Below, piece after piece: positions 39,466-48,779 of a DNA stretch of 64,000 bases; positions within the stretch are counted from its first letter, which is position 1; each line of letters opens with the position of its first letter. The translations under genes and the position numbers were made by a program. The DNA comes from Campylobacter novaezeelandiae (GTDB lineage: Bacteria; Campylobacterota; Campylobacteria; Campylobacterales; Campylobacteraceae), in assembly GCF_004323845.1 (NCBI RefSeq), contig NZ_QPGR01000001.1, forward strand, positions 1 through 64,000, in the 5' to 3' direction. The notes under the pieces are model-generated. The model made no database searches. It had not been told where the DNA came from and worked only from the letters and a program-made list of their open reading frames with translations.

Positions 39466-40289
39466 TGAAATATATTTTAAAAATTAGCACAAAGGATCAA
39501 AAAGGTTTAGTTTATAAAATTTCTCAAATTCTTTTTGAAAATAATATTAATATTATTAAAAATGATGAGTTTGTAAATGAAGAAATGTTCTTTTTTAGAG
39601 GTCTTTTAGAGGGAGAATTTAACAAAGAAAAATTAGTTGATGGTTTAAAATTTATAATGCCTTATGATTCTTCTATCGAGCTTTATGAAAAAAGAAAAAA
39701 GAATATTATTGTTTTTGTAACAAAAGAAAGTCATTGTTTGGGTGATTTGCTTATAAGACATTTTAGTAATGAACTTGAAGCAAATATTAAAGCTGTAATT
39801 TCAAATTATAATATTCTTAAACCATTAGTGGAAAAATTTGATATTCCTTATCATACATTTTCTACAACCGATAAAAATAAAGATGAGCAAGAAAAGGAAG
39901 TTTTATCTTGTTTAAAAAATTATGATTTTGATTATTTGGTTTTAGCAAAATATATGAGAATTTTATCACCTCATTTTGTTAAATGTTATGAGGAAAAAAT
40001 CATTAATATCCACCATTCTTTTTTACCTGCGTTTATCGGAGCAAATCCTTATAAACAAGCCTATGAAAGAGGGGTTAAAATTATAGGAGCTACGGCTCAT
40101 TTTGTAAATGATTGCCTAGATGAGGGTCCTATCATCACTCAAGATGTTTTACCAATCAATCACGAATATACTTGGAAAGAAATGCAAAAAATAGGTAGAG
40201 TAATAGAAAAAAATGTATTATCCAAAGCTCTTGATTTAGTTTTTGAAGATAAAGTTTTTATTTATAAAAATAAAACTATTGTATTTTAA
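39465..40289 (+). CDS. purU: Formyltetrahydrofolate deformylase PurU
   Basis: Hydrolyses 10-formyl-THF to formate and THF, balancing one-carbon pools and feeding PurT. The 274-residue protein has an N-terminal ACT domain (KISTKDQKGLVYKISQILFE) and a C-terminal formyltransferase fold. The catalytic motif is INIHHSFLPAFIGANPY, followed by GATAHFVNDCLDEGPIITQD. The ATG overlaps the cca stop by one base. Confidence 0.94.
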   Translation: MKYILKISTKDQKGLVYKISQILFENNINIIKNDEFVNEEMFFFRGLLEGEFNKEKLVDGLKFIMPYDSSIELYEKRKKNIIVFVTKESHCLGDLLIRHFSNELEANIKAVISNYNILKPLVEKFDIPYHTFSTTDKNKDEQEKEVLSCLKNYDFDYLVLAKYMRILSPHFVKCYEEKIINIHHSFLPAFIGANPYKQAYERGVKIIGATAHFVNDCLDEGPIITQDVLPINHEYTWKEMQKIGRVIEKNVLSKALDLVFEDKVFIYKNKTIVF

Positions 40290-40319
40290 AGCTTGAAATT
40301 CATCAAGCTTTATTTTTTT
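40288..40319. terminator. Bidirectional terminator between purU and the Cj0561c-like gene
   Basis: AAAGCTTGA-AATTCA-TCAAGCTTT gives a perfect 9-bp stem, followed on the plus strand by ATTTTTTT. On the minus strand the downstream bases are also T-rich (AAAATAC read as GTATTTT). It overlaps the purU stop codon. Confidence 0.8.
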
Positions 40320-41247
40320 AGAAGCGATAGCCAATTCCTGCTAAAAATATCTGATAGGTTTCATCATAAAAATTAATATCATTATTTTCTTTTTTAAGAA
40401 TATAAGTAGCATACGAGTAAAGATTTTTATTATCCAAGAAGTTATTTTTAACAACTTTTAAATTAAATTTTATCTCATTTCCAGAAGCTTTTTTATTATA
40501 AAGCACGTTTGTTTTTTTGGCCTCTATTTTATTAAAAGCTATTTCAGGAGATAAAATATAATCTTGCATAAAAGGATGATTTATTCCAGCACTAACTCCA
40601 TATCTTGAAAAGCTTTGTGCTTTACCATCTGCATCGTTGTAATCATAATTTATACCCGCATTGAAAAAAGAATAATTATATTTTAATTCAATTTGATGAA
40701 AATATCCTTCACGTTTTAAAGAATTATATGGAATTAGTTCTTTATCAATTTTATTTTTTGCAAAAAGATAGCTTAAATTTATATTTTGTAAAGCATCAAT
40801 TTCATAGCTAGTCCCCAATTTAATACCAAATTTACTTACATCAGTTTCTTCTCTGTTTTGTTTTATAAGATAAGGATTAGCATAAGCTTTTTCTCTTAAT
40901 GAGCTAACAAATGCGAAAGAAGAGGTAAATTTTTCTAAGTATGCTCTTTCATAACCTAAAGAAATGCCACTAATATCTCTTCCATTGTAATTTTTTAAAA
41001 AAAGTCTATCATTATCAATCAAACCGCCATAATAAAGTTCAAATCCTAAGAGCATACTTGCATCAGTGCTAGAGTGAGGATTTTCGTTGATGCTATTTAT
41101 ATAGTCACGATCAGCTAAAGGTGAAAGGTTGCTTTTGATATCTCTAATACCAAATCCAAGTGAAATATTTCCACTAAAACCTTGGTTAAAATCTGCTGCG
41201 CTTAAGAATAACGGAATAAAGCACAAGGATAATAATATTTTTTTCAA
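40318..41247 (-). CDS. Outer-membrane beta-barrel-like protein (Cj0561c-like)
   Basis: A 309-residue protein with a signal peptide (KKILLSLCFIPLFLSAADF). Alternating aromatic strands end with the terminal pattern YQIFLAGIGYRF, a C-terminal Phe typical of outer-membrane barrels. In C. jejuni, Cj0561c lies beside dnaB as here and is strongly repressed by CmeR, the regulator of the cmeABC pump. No channel function is proven. The palindrome at 41291 lies upstream of its start. Confidence 0.75.
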   Translation of the reverse strand: MKKILLSLCFIPLFLSAADFNQGFSGNISLGFGIRDIKSNLSPLADRDYINSINENPHSSTDASMLLGFELYYGGLIDNDRLFLKNYNGRDISGISLGYERAYLEKFTSSFAFVSSLREKAYANPYLIKQNREETDVSKFGIKLGTSYEIDALQNINLSYLFAKNKIDKELIPYNSLKREGYFHQIELKYNYSFFNAGINYDYNDADGKAQSFSRYGVSAGINHPFMQDYILSPEIAFNKIEAKKTNVLYNKKASGNEIKFNLKVVKNNFLDNKNLYSYATYILKKENNDINFYDETYQIFLAGIGYRF

Positions 41248-41290
41248 TTTTTTCTCCTTCTAGTTTTGAAAATAAAAAGGGGTAATGTTA

Positions 41291-41312
41291 ATGAAATTTG
41301 TATTAATTTCAT
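41291..41312. promoter_or_regulatory. Palindromic candidate operator (CmeR-like?) between Cj0561c-like gene and dnaB
   Basis: ATGAAATT-TGTATT-AATTTCAT, 8-bp perfect arms with a 6-base spacer, 44-65 bases upstream of the minus-strand ATG and close to the dnaB promoter region. TetR-family regulators such as CmeR bind AT-rich palindromes of this size. The link to CmeR is inference from the gene neighbour. Confidence 0.45.
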
Positions 41313-41373
41313 ATAAATTTATTTTAATTTGTTAAAATTTTGGTATATAAAGTTATTCAAAGGTTAAGAATTG

Positions 41374-42753
41374 ATGAAAAATCAAGAATATTTTGACTTA
41401 GATTTAGAAAGAGCTATTTTAAGTACTTGTTTATATAGCGAAGATGCTTATGCTAGTATAGCTGGAGATATCGAAGTAAAAGATTTTAGTTTAAAAGCGC
41501 ATCAAGATATTTTTAAGGCTATTATTGCTTGTGTAAATGCTAATAGTCCTATTAGTGTAAGTTTTATTAAAAAATACAATAAAAATATCGATGAAGATAT
41601 TTTAAATGAAATTATAGCAACACCTACCATGATTGATTTGATTGCTTATGTGAATGAGCTTAAAGAAAAATCAATCAAAAGACAACTTTTAAATTTTGCT
41701 TATCTTTTACCAAGTCGTATTAATGAAGAACGTCCTGTCAGTGAAATTTCTGATGAAATTGGTAAAGAAATTTTTAATTTAACCAATAGAATAAATTCTA
41801 ATGACATTAAAAGCTCAGAGATTGTTATAAGTGAACTTTTGGAAGAATTTAAAAAACAAAAAAGCTTAGAAGATAAAGGATTGATAGGGCTTGATACTGG
41901 ATTTTATGAACTTAATTCTATGACTAAGGGTTTTAAAGGAGGGGAGCTTATTATTGTTGCGGCAAGGCCAGGTATGGGCAAAACAACTTTATGTTTAAAT
42001 TTTATAGAAAAAACCCTAAGGCAAAATTATGGAGTGGTAATGTTTTCTTTAGAGATGCCAGCCGTTCAGATTATGCAAAGAATGCTTTCTGCAAAAACTT
42101 CCATTCCTTTGCAAAAAATTATCACTGCTGATTTAAATGATAATGAATGGGATCGTGTGGGTGATGCTTGTAATGATTATGTGGAGAAAAAATTTTATAT
42201 TTACGATAGTGGTTATATAACAATCACAGATGTAAGAGCCATTTTAAGACGTCTTAAATCGCAAGAAGAGGGAATAAAGCTTTGTGTGATAGATTATATA
42301 GGACTTATGATGAGCAATTCTAATTTTAATGATAGGCATTTACAAGTAAGTGAAATTTCAAGAGGGTTAAAACTTTTAGCTAGAGAACTTGATATTCCAA
42401 TTATTGCTTTATCTCAATTAAATCGTTCGTTAGAAAGTAGATCTAATAAGCGTCCAATGTTAAGCGATTTAAGAGAAAGCGGAGCAATAGAACAAGATGC
42501 TGATACAATTTTATTTGTATATAGAGATGAAGTTTATAGAGAGCAAGAAGAAAAAGAAAGAGAAAATAAAGCTAAAGCCGAAGGAAAAGCTTATCAAAGA
42601 AATTTTATGCCAAATCCTCTACAAGAGAGTGCTGAAATTATTGTAGGGAAAAATAGAAACGGACCAGTAGGAATGTGTGAAGTTTTATTTTTAAAAGATA
42701 AATCTTCATTTGCTGAAAAGCCAAGATTTGAAAGTGTTGAATTTAATGGTTGA
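41374..42753 (+). CDS. dnaB: Replicative DNA helicase DnaB
   Basis: Hexameric 5'-3' helicase at the replication fork. The product of about 459 residues has the N-terminal primase-interaction domain (DLDLERAILSTCLYSEDAY). The RecA-like motor carries Walker A ARPGMGKTTL near residue 197, Walker B LCVIDYIGLM, and the H4 motif LSQLNRSLESRSNKRPMLSD. I prefer the ATG at 41374. A TTG immediately before it adds one residue and has slightly better spacing to AAAGG. Confidence 0.96.
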   Translation: MKNQEYFDLDLERAILSTCLYSEDAYASIAGDIEVKDFSLKAHQDIFKAIIACVNANSPISVSFIKKYNKNIDEDILNEIIATPTMIDLIAYVNELKEKSIKRQLLNFAYLLPSRINEERPVSEISDEIGKEIFNLTNRINSNDIKSSEIVISELLEEFKKQKSLEDKGLIGLDTGFYELNSMTKGFKGGELIIVAARPGMGKTTLCLNFIEKTLRQNYGVVMFSLEMPAVQIMQRMLSAKTSIPLQKIITADLNDNEWDRVGDACNDYVEKKFYIYDSGYITITDVRAILRRLKSQEEGIKLCVIDYIGLMMSNSNFNDRHLQVSEISRGLKLLARELDIPIIALSQLNRSLESRSNKRPMLSDLRESGAIEQDADTILFVYRDEVYREQEEKERENKAKAEGKAYQRNFMPNPLQESAEIIVGKNRNGPVGMCEVLFLKDKSSFAEKPRFESVEFNG

Positions 42754-42772
42754 TTATAAAAAAGGGTTTAAA

Positions 42773-43729
42773 ATGAAATTAAGTGAAATTGCTGATTTTT
42801 TAAGTTTGGATTATAAAGGGGAGGATTTAGAGATTAAAGCTTTAAATTCTTTATTAAGAGCTAATTTTATGGAACTTACTTATTGTGATGGAGAAAAAAA
42901 TATTAAAGATATAGCAAATACAGGTGCTGGTGCTATTTTAATAGCAAAAGAATATGAGCATTTAGTTCCTAAACATACAAAAGTTTTAATAAGCTCTAAT
43001 GCGCACCTTCATTTTGCTTTTCTAAGTAAAATTTTTGCCAATAGTTTGATTTCAGATGTTAAAGAAAAAAAACAACAGATTGCAAAAAGTGCGAAAATTA
43101 TGCCAAATGTATATCTTGGAAATAATATCCTCATAGGAGAAAATGTTATTATCATGGCAGGAGCTTATATAGGGGATAATGTAGAAATAGGCGATGATAC
43201 TATTATCCATCCTAATGTTGTAATTTACAATGATACCAAGATAGGTAAAAAATGTCATTTGCTTGCAAATTGTGTTATAGGAAGTGATGGTTTTGGCTAT
43301 GCACATAATAAAAATGGCGAACATTACAAAATTTATCATAATGGCAATGTAATTTTAGAAGATTTTGTAGAAATTGGAGCTTGTACAACTATAGATCGTG
43401 CAGTTTTTGATAGCACAGTTATTAAAAAAGGAACAAAAATAGATAATCTAGTTCAAGTTGGTCATAATTGTCATATAGGTGAAAATTGTATTATAGTAGC
43501 ACAAAGTGGAATTTCTGGTTCTAGTGAGCTTGGACGCAATGTTATCATGGGTGGACAAAGTGCAACAAGCGGGCATTTAAAGATAGGAAATTTTGCAACT
43601 ATTGCAGCAAGAGGAGGAGTGAGTAAAAACCTTGATGGAGGAAAAGTTTATGGGGGTTTTCCTATAATGCTTCAAAAAGATTGGCTTAAACTTCAAGCAA
43701 AAATTGCTTTAAAATTTAAAGAAAAATAA
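42773..43729 (+). CDS. lpxD: UDP-3-O-acylglucosamine N-acyltransferase LpxD
   Basis: Third step of lipid A synthesis: adds the second acyl chain to UDP-3-acyl-glucosamine. The start is the ATG at 42773 (MKLSEIADFLSLDYKGEDL), giving 318 residues. The upstream frame would overlap the end of dnaB. The N-terminal uridine-binding part is followed by a left-handed beta helix of hexapeptide repeats (LGNNILIGENVIIMAGAYIG). The catalytic-type His lies in VQVGHNCHIG. It converges with cmeF. Confidence 0.94.
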   Translation: MKLSEIADFLSLDYKGEDLEIKALNSLLRANFMELTYCDGEKNIKDIANTGAGAILIAKEYEHLVPKHTKVLISSNAHLHFAFLSKIFANSLISDVKEKKQQIAKSAKIMPNVYLGNNILIGENVIIMAGAYIGDNVEIGDDTIIHPNVVIYNDTKIGKKCHLLANCVIGSDGFGYAHNKNGEHYKIYHNGNVILEDFVEIGACTTIDRAVFDSTVIKKGTKIDNLVQVGHNCHIGENCIIVAQSGISGSSELGRNVIMGGQSATSGHLKIGNFATIAARGGVSKNLDGGKVYGGFPIMLQKDWLKLQAKIALKFKEK

Positions 43730-43755
43730 TGCTTTAGCTTTAAAGCAGTTTTTTT
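43730..43755 (+). terminator. Intrinsic terminator of lpxD
   Basis: TGCTTTA-GCTT-TAAAGCA stem-loop followed by G and seven T. It overlaps the last codons of the converging cmeF gene. Confidence 0.75.
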
Positions 43756-46751
43756 CTTTCATAAATTTTTCTTATTTTTAGATCTAAATTAAAACAAGTT
43801 TTGAAAAATACAGGCACGACAAGCAAGGTTAAAAGAGTTGAACTTATAAGTCCAAAAATAACGCTGATTGCCATAGGAGAATTTGCTTCATAACCTGAAC
43901 CTTTAAAAAGAGCAAGGGGTAACATGGCAAAAATCATAGCAAAAGTAGTCATTAAAATAGCTCTAAGCCTTGATTTGCCAGCAAAAATTAAAGCTTCATC
44001 AGGATCTAATCCTTCATGACATTTTTTATTGGCTAAATCCACAAGTAAAATAGCATTTTTACCTACCATACCAAAAAGTAAAATAATGGCAATTAAAACA
44101 AAAAGAGAAAAATTATGACCAGTGAGAAAAAGTCCAAGACATGCTCCACCAAAAGCTAAAGGCATGGTAATCATAATAATTAAAGGCAAAATTAAACTTT
44201 CATAAAGTGCTGCTAATACAAGATAGATTAGAATAAAACCTAGAGTAATAGCAAAAATAAAGCCATCAATTGTTTCTCCTAAAAGATTGATAAAACCTGA
44301 AAAGGCATAGTTTAGATTGTCTTTTCCTAATATAAAATCCATATTTTTGAGTATTAAATTTTGAACTTCTCCTAAGGAGATATTATTAACCCCTGCTGTA
44401 GTTTTGATGCTACGATTTTTATTGTAATGATGGATTGATTTAATATCTTCTTTGTATAAAAAATCTACCACACTAGAAAGATCAAGATCTATGCCTTGAT
44501 TATTTTTAATGTGTATTTTTTTTAAAGAATCTATATCTTGCTTAAATTTAGAATCCAAACTTATAACAATATCATCTTTTGAATTAGCTCTATCCATACT
44601 TCCTATAATTAAATTGTTAAAAGAATATTTTAAAATTTCAGCAACATAATAAGGATTTACATTTAAAAGTTTAGCTTTTTCTTGGTTGATAAAAAGTGCT
44701 ATTTCTGCTTTTTTTGCATTAGAGTCATCATCTATATCTACTATAGCTTTATTTTGTGATAAAACTTCTTTTGCTCTTAAAGTGGCTTCTTTGATTTTAT
44801 TTAAATCATCTCCTAAAACTAAAAATTGCACAGGATCGTCAATACCAGCTCCATCTATTTTTGGTATTTCTAAAACTTTAATATTAAGATTATTATCTTT
44901 TAATAATGTTCTATATCCGCTAATAATGGTTTTTTGTCTTTCTTTTCTTTCTTCTAGGGGTTTTAATTTGATATAAATTTTTGCTTTTGATGCTTCTTTG
45001 GCATCATTGTGGCCTACTAATAAATAAGCATAATCAACTCTTTTATCTTGTTTAATTTGATTTAAAATTTTTAAAGATTTATCTTTCATAGCTTCTAAAC
45101 TAAGATCTTGCTTGCTTTCGATAAAAACTTGAAATTCGCTATCATCTTCCATAGGCAAAAAATCAAGTCCTATTTTAAGAGCTAAAGCAAAGCAGGATAA
45201 AAGAAAAATAAAAGTAATAACAATAAAACGAATTTTGTTTTTTAGTATTTTATAAAGTAAATTTTTATAAAAGTCTTCTATTTTTATAAAAAAAATCTCA
45301 CTTTTTTGATGAAAACTACTTTCTTTAGAATTTAAAAATCTAGCACTTAAGCTTGGTATTAAAAGTATAGAAACTAAAAAGCTTATAATAACTCCTGAAG
45401 CAACGCTAATGCCTAAAGCATTAAAAAAAAGCCCTGAAATAGAGTTCATGTAAGAAATAGGCACAAAAACGCAAAGTAAAACAACGCTGATACTTAATAT
45501 GCTAAAACCAATTTCTTTAACACCTAAGTAAGAAGCTTCTAAAGCAGAGTAATTTTTAAGCTTTTTAGTGATATTTTCAATTACAACTATAGCATCATCA
45601 ATAAAAATTCCCATACTTAAAGTAAGAGCTATAAAAGTAAGACGATTTAAATCATAACCTAAAATATTTATAATAAAAAAAGTCGCTATAATGGAGGTAG
45701 GAATAGCAACAAAAGCTATAATAGTAGCACTTAAATTTCTTAAAAATAAAAATACTATAATTAAGGTTAAAAAAACTCCAAAAATCATATCAAAAATTAC
45801 TTGATTTAAATGTTTTATTATGTTTGCACTTTTATCATAGAGGATATTAAATTCTATATTTTTAGGCAATTCATTTTTTAAATTTTCTAAAGCTTTTTTA
45901 ACATTTTTAATCATTTTTAAAGCATTATAATTGCTGATTTTATTGATTTCTAGTAAAACTCCATTATCTTGAAAAAAGGCGATTTGTTTTTGGTTTTCAT
46001 ATAAATTTTCAATTTTTGCAATATCGCTTAAAAAAACTCCTGGATAAATTCTTATTTTTTTTAGCTCATCAATTGTTTTTGCTTCAAAATATCCTTTGAG
46101 TATAAAATTGTTTTCTTTATTTTCAAGTTCTCCTAGACCTTGTTTAAAATTCTGATTTTTAATAATATTTGCAACTTCTAAAGCATTAAGATTATATTTT
46201 TGTAATTTATTTATATCAAGCTGTATTCGAATTTGTGGTTTTGAAAATCCTATAGCATTAATTTTTCCTACTCCATCAATCCTTTGTAAAAAAGGTTTAA
46301 CTTTATCTTCAATGATTTGCATGAGTTCTAAAGAATTGTTGGATTTAAAAAATAAACTTATATTTGCCCCAGAATCAGAAGAGATTTTTTCTATTTCAAT
46401 TTTAGCATCAAGGGCTAAAGTTCCTAGCTTATCTCTTACATCATTAGCAGCAACTTCTAAATTTTTATCAAGTTTAAATTCTGCAAAAATAACACTAAAA
46501 TTATCATAGCTTGCAGAAGATAGGGTTTTGAGTCCATCTATCTCACTTATAGCGTTTTCAAGCTCTTTTGTGATTTTGCTTTCCATATAATTTAAATCCC
46601 CATTTGCTTTTGCACTTATTTTAATAAGCGGGATATTTACATTTGGAAATAAGTTTACATTCATGGTAAAAGCAGAGAATAAACCAAATATTACAAGGGC
46701 TAAAAAAAACATTAAAGTGGCAATAGGTCGGTTTATGGCAAATTTATACAT
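43740..46751 (-). CDS. cmeF: RND efflux pump inner-membrane transporter CmeF
   Basis: Proton-driven drug exporter of the AcrB/HAE1 type. The 1003 residues have 12 predicted membrane helices and two large periplasmic loops. The proton-relay aspartates are in GIFIDDAIVVIENI (TM4) and a charged residue lies in TM10 (FGMVGKNAILLVDLANKK). Length and gene order match C. jejuni CmeDEF, a secondary multidrug and bile-related pump. It is last of the three-gene operon, 2 bases after cmeE. Confidence 0.93.
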   Translation of the reverse strand: MYKFAINRPIATLMFFLALVIFGLFSAFTMNVNLFPNVNIPLIKISAKANGDLNYMESKITKELENAISEIDGLKTLSSASYDNFSVIFAEFKLDKNLEVAANDVRDKLGTLALDAKIEIEKISSDSGANISLFFKSNNSLELMQIIEDKVKPFLQRIDGVGKINAIGFSKPQIRIQLDINKLQKYNLNALEVANIIKNQNFKQGLGELENKENNFILKGYFEAKTIDELKKIRIYPGVFLSDIAKIENLYENQKQIAFFQDNGVLLEINKISNYNALKMIKNVKKALENLKNELPKNIEFNILYDKSANIIKHLNQVIFDMIFGVFLTLIIVFLFLRNLSATIIAFVAIPTSIIATFFIINILGYDLNRLTFIALTLSMGIFIDDAIVVIENITKKLKNYSALEASYLGVKEIGFSILSISVVLLCVFVPISYMNSISGLFFNALGISVASGVIISFLVSILLIPSLSARFLNSKESSFHQKSEIFFIKIEDFYKNLLYKILKNKIRFIVITFIFLLSCFALALKIGLDFLPMEDDSEFQVFIESKQDLSLEAMKDKSLKILNQIKQDKRVDYAYLLVGHNDAKEASKAKIYIKLKPLEERKERQKTIISGYRTLLKDNNLNIKVLEIPKIDGAGIDDPVQFLVLGDDLNKIKEATLRAKEVLSQNKAIVDIDDDSNAKKAEIALFINQEKAKLLNVNPYYVAEILKYSFNNLIIGSMDRANSKDDIVISLDSKFKQDIDSLKKIHIKNNQGIDLDLSSVVDFLYKEDIKSIHHYNKNRSIKTTAGVNNISLGEVQNLILKNMDFILGKDNLNYAFSGFINLLGETIDGFIFAITLGFILIYLVLAALYESLILPLIIMITMPLAFGGACLGLFLTGHNFSLFVLIAIILLFGMVGKNAILLVDLANKKCHEGLDPDEALIFAGKSRLRAILMTTFAMIFAMLPLALFKGSGYEANSPMAISVIFGLISSTLLTLLVVPVFFKTCFNLDLKIRKIYERKKLL

Positions 46752-46753
46752 TT

Positions 46754-47494
46754 TTAATCTTTGATGATGATTTTACCTTCGCCAAAAAGCCCTGGTGTTA
46801 AATTTTGTGCTTTTGCTTCTGCGTAAATTTTTCTTGTTTTTATATCTATGCTTGGATAAATAAGCGAAATTTTTCCTTTAAATGTTTGTTCTTTGCCTTC
46901 TATTTTATAGATAAATTCTTGATTCAATTTTACTTCGTCTTTATATTTTTCATCAAAACTAAGTATAAGTTTTACTTCTGGATAAGAAAAAATTTTAAAT
47001 AAAATTTGATTTACCCCAGCCACTCCTTCGCCCACTTGAATAGTTTTATCAGAAATAATGCCATCATAAGGGGCTTTAAGAATTTTTTTATCTATTAAAT
47101 TTTTATAATAAGCTATATTAATTTTTGCTTTTTGAAGTTCTAAGTTAGCTATATTAAATTCAGTTTTAATATCTTCATAACTTTGTTTATCGATAAAATT
47201 TTGAACTTGAGTAAATTTAGTCATTTTTGATTTTATATTATTAAATTTAGCTAAAGCTAACTTATAATCATTTTGTGCATTTTGTAAAGCAATTTCTTCT
47301 TTGCTTGTATCAAGGCTTAATAATACATCGCCTTTTTTTACATGATCTGAAATTTTTACTTTAATTTCTTTAACTATGCCTATGCTTTCTAGACTTAATT
47401 TGCTTTGATTTAAAGCTTCAACATTAAAACTTGCATAAAGTTCTTTAGCTATAAGTGTATAAAAACTTATAATTAAGCATATAATAATTTTCAT
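46754..47494 (-). CDS. cmeE: RND pump periplasmic adaptor CmeE
   Basis: Membrane-fusion protein joining CmeF to CmeD. The 246-residue protein is short for the family. It has a signal peptide (KIIICLIISFYTLIA), a lipoyl half-motif (GIVKEIKVKISDHVKKGDVL), a small helical hairpin (about 70-140) and the return strand KAPYDGIISDKTIQVGEGVA. There is no lipobox cysteine. Its stop and start abut cmeD and cmeF closely, so the three are one operon. Confidence 0.9.
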   Translation of the reverse strand: MKIIICLIISFYTLIAKELYASFNVEALNQSKLSLESIGIVKEIKVKISDHVKKGDVLLSLDTSKEEIALQNAQNDYKLALAKFNNIKSKMTKFTQVQNFIDKQSYEDIKTEFNIANLELQKAKINIAYYKNLIDKKILKAPYDGIISDKTIQVGEGVAGVNQILFKIFSYPEVKLILSFDEKYKDEVKLNQEFIYKIEGKEQTFKGKISLIYPSIDIKTRKIYAEAKAQNLTPGLFGEGKIIIKD

Positions 47495-48748
47495 TTATAA
47501 AACCTTGTTTTTTATATCAATTCCTGCTAAGAAATAATAATTTGCTTTAGTAATTTCAAGCTCATTTTTGGCTAATTCTAAATTGCTAAAGGCTTTAAAC
47601 TTTTCTTCTAAGGCTTCTAAATACTCTATGTAAGAACAAAGTCCCGCAGAGTATTTTTCATTAACCACTTTAAAAGCTATTTCGCTAGCTTTTAAGGCAT
47701 AGCTTAAAGCATTAATTTGTTCTTTTAGGATATCTAAATTTTTTTGGAGATATTCTAAATTTTGTTCATTTTCTCTTTTGATTAGATTAGCTTTAGCATT
47801 TGCAATTTGAACTTCTAGCCTTTCTTTTTCCACTTCTTTGCTTCTTTGATTAAAATCAAAAATTTTCCATTGCATTCCAATAATAAATTGATTGCTTTGA
47901 GCATGCTCTTTAAAAAAATCATTGACTAAATTTTGATAAATGGAGGGAATTTTTGGATTATAATTGTTTTTATAAAATATAAAATTATTTTGTAAAAATA
48001 TTTTAGGCAAATAGCTTGATTTTGCAATTTTTAATTTTTCATTGGCCTGATTAATCTGTTCTTTGGCTATTAAAAATTCTAGGTTATTGTTTTTAAAATC
48101 TTTGCTTGGATCCTTTAAAAAATTTAATTTATCTGGGGTAAAATCTTGTGTGGTTAAAATTCTTATATCTTTTTTAATTTCTTCTAATTTTAATAAATTT
48201 TTAGAAAGTTCAAGTTTAGCTAAATGATATTTTGCATTAATGCTTTCAAGTTCATTTTGTGAGCTAAGTCCTACTTTGTAAAATTTTTTTAATCTTTGCA
48301 AAGTGTTTTCTAAAAATAACTCTTTTTGTTCGCTAGATTTAATGATAGCCTTAAGACTTTGATAATTAAAATATAAAGTTGAAGCTTTAAGGGCCAGATA
48401 ATTTTTACTTTGCCCCTTGCTTAATTGTGTAATATTTTTTTTAAATTTTAAAGAATTAATTAAAGCTTCTCTTTTGCCTCCATCATACAAAAGAAAATTA
48501 AGGCTTAATTTTGTATAAAAACTTTCTTGAGGATCTGTGATAAGGCGATCTTTATTAAGAGCCACATATCCTATATCCAAATTTAAATTTGGCATATAGG
48601 ATGAAGTTAAGCTTTGAATTTCAAAAGAACTTTGCATATTTTGCATAGTCTTAATTTGATATTGTTCATTTTTTAAGCTTAACTCAATAAACTCTTTTAA
48701 ATTTGATGCAAATAAAATTAAAGGTAAAAAAATAATAAAATATCTCAT
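47495..48748 (-). CDS. cmeD: Outer-membrane efflux channel CmeD
   Basis: TolC-type trimeric channel. The 417 residues start with a signal peptide (RYFIIFLPLILFA) and consist of two repeats of the outer-membrane efflux protein domain with long helices, for example KFYKVGLSSQNELESINAKY and the parallel VNEKYSAGLCSYIEYLEALE. The start has no clear AAGGA. The 31-base gap to the upstream TonB receptor holds a palindrome (48751-48765) that covers the ribosome-binding position. Confidence 0.9.
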   Translation of the reverse strand: MRYFIIFLPLILFASNLKEFIELSLKNEQYQIKTMQNMQSSFEIQSLTSSYMPNLNLDIGYVALNKDRLITDPQESFYTKLSLNFLLYDGGKREALINSLKFKKNITQLSKGQSKNYLALKASTLYFNYQSLKAIIKSSEQKELFLENTLQRLKKFYKVGLSSQNELESINAKYHLAKLELSKNLLKLEEIKKDIRILTTQDFTPDKLNFLKDPSKDFKNNNLEFLIAKEQINQANEKLKIAKSSYLPKIFLQNNFIFYKNNYNPKIPSIYQNLVNDFFKEHAQSNQFIIGMQWKIFDFNQRSKEVEKERLEVQIANAKANLIKRENEQNLEYLQKNLDILKEQINALSYALKASEIAFKVVNEKYSAGLCSYIEYLEALEEKFKAFSNLELAKNELEITKANYYFLAGIDIKNKVL

Positions 48749-48750
48749 TG

Positions 48751-48765
48751 TAACCAGATCGGTTA
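48751..48765 (-). promoter_or_regulatory. Palindrome directly before cmeD, possible repressor site
   Basis: Minus strand TAACC-GATCT-GGTTA, 5-bp arms, 2-16 bases before the cmeD ATG. AACCGNNNNGGTT-like elements are seen as TetR-family operators in RND pump promoters. It could also act as an RNA hairpin limiting translation. Confidence 0.4.
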
Positions 48766-48779
48766 AAATATTATTTACT

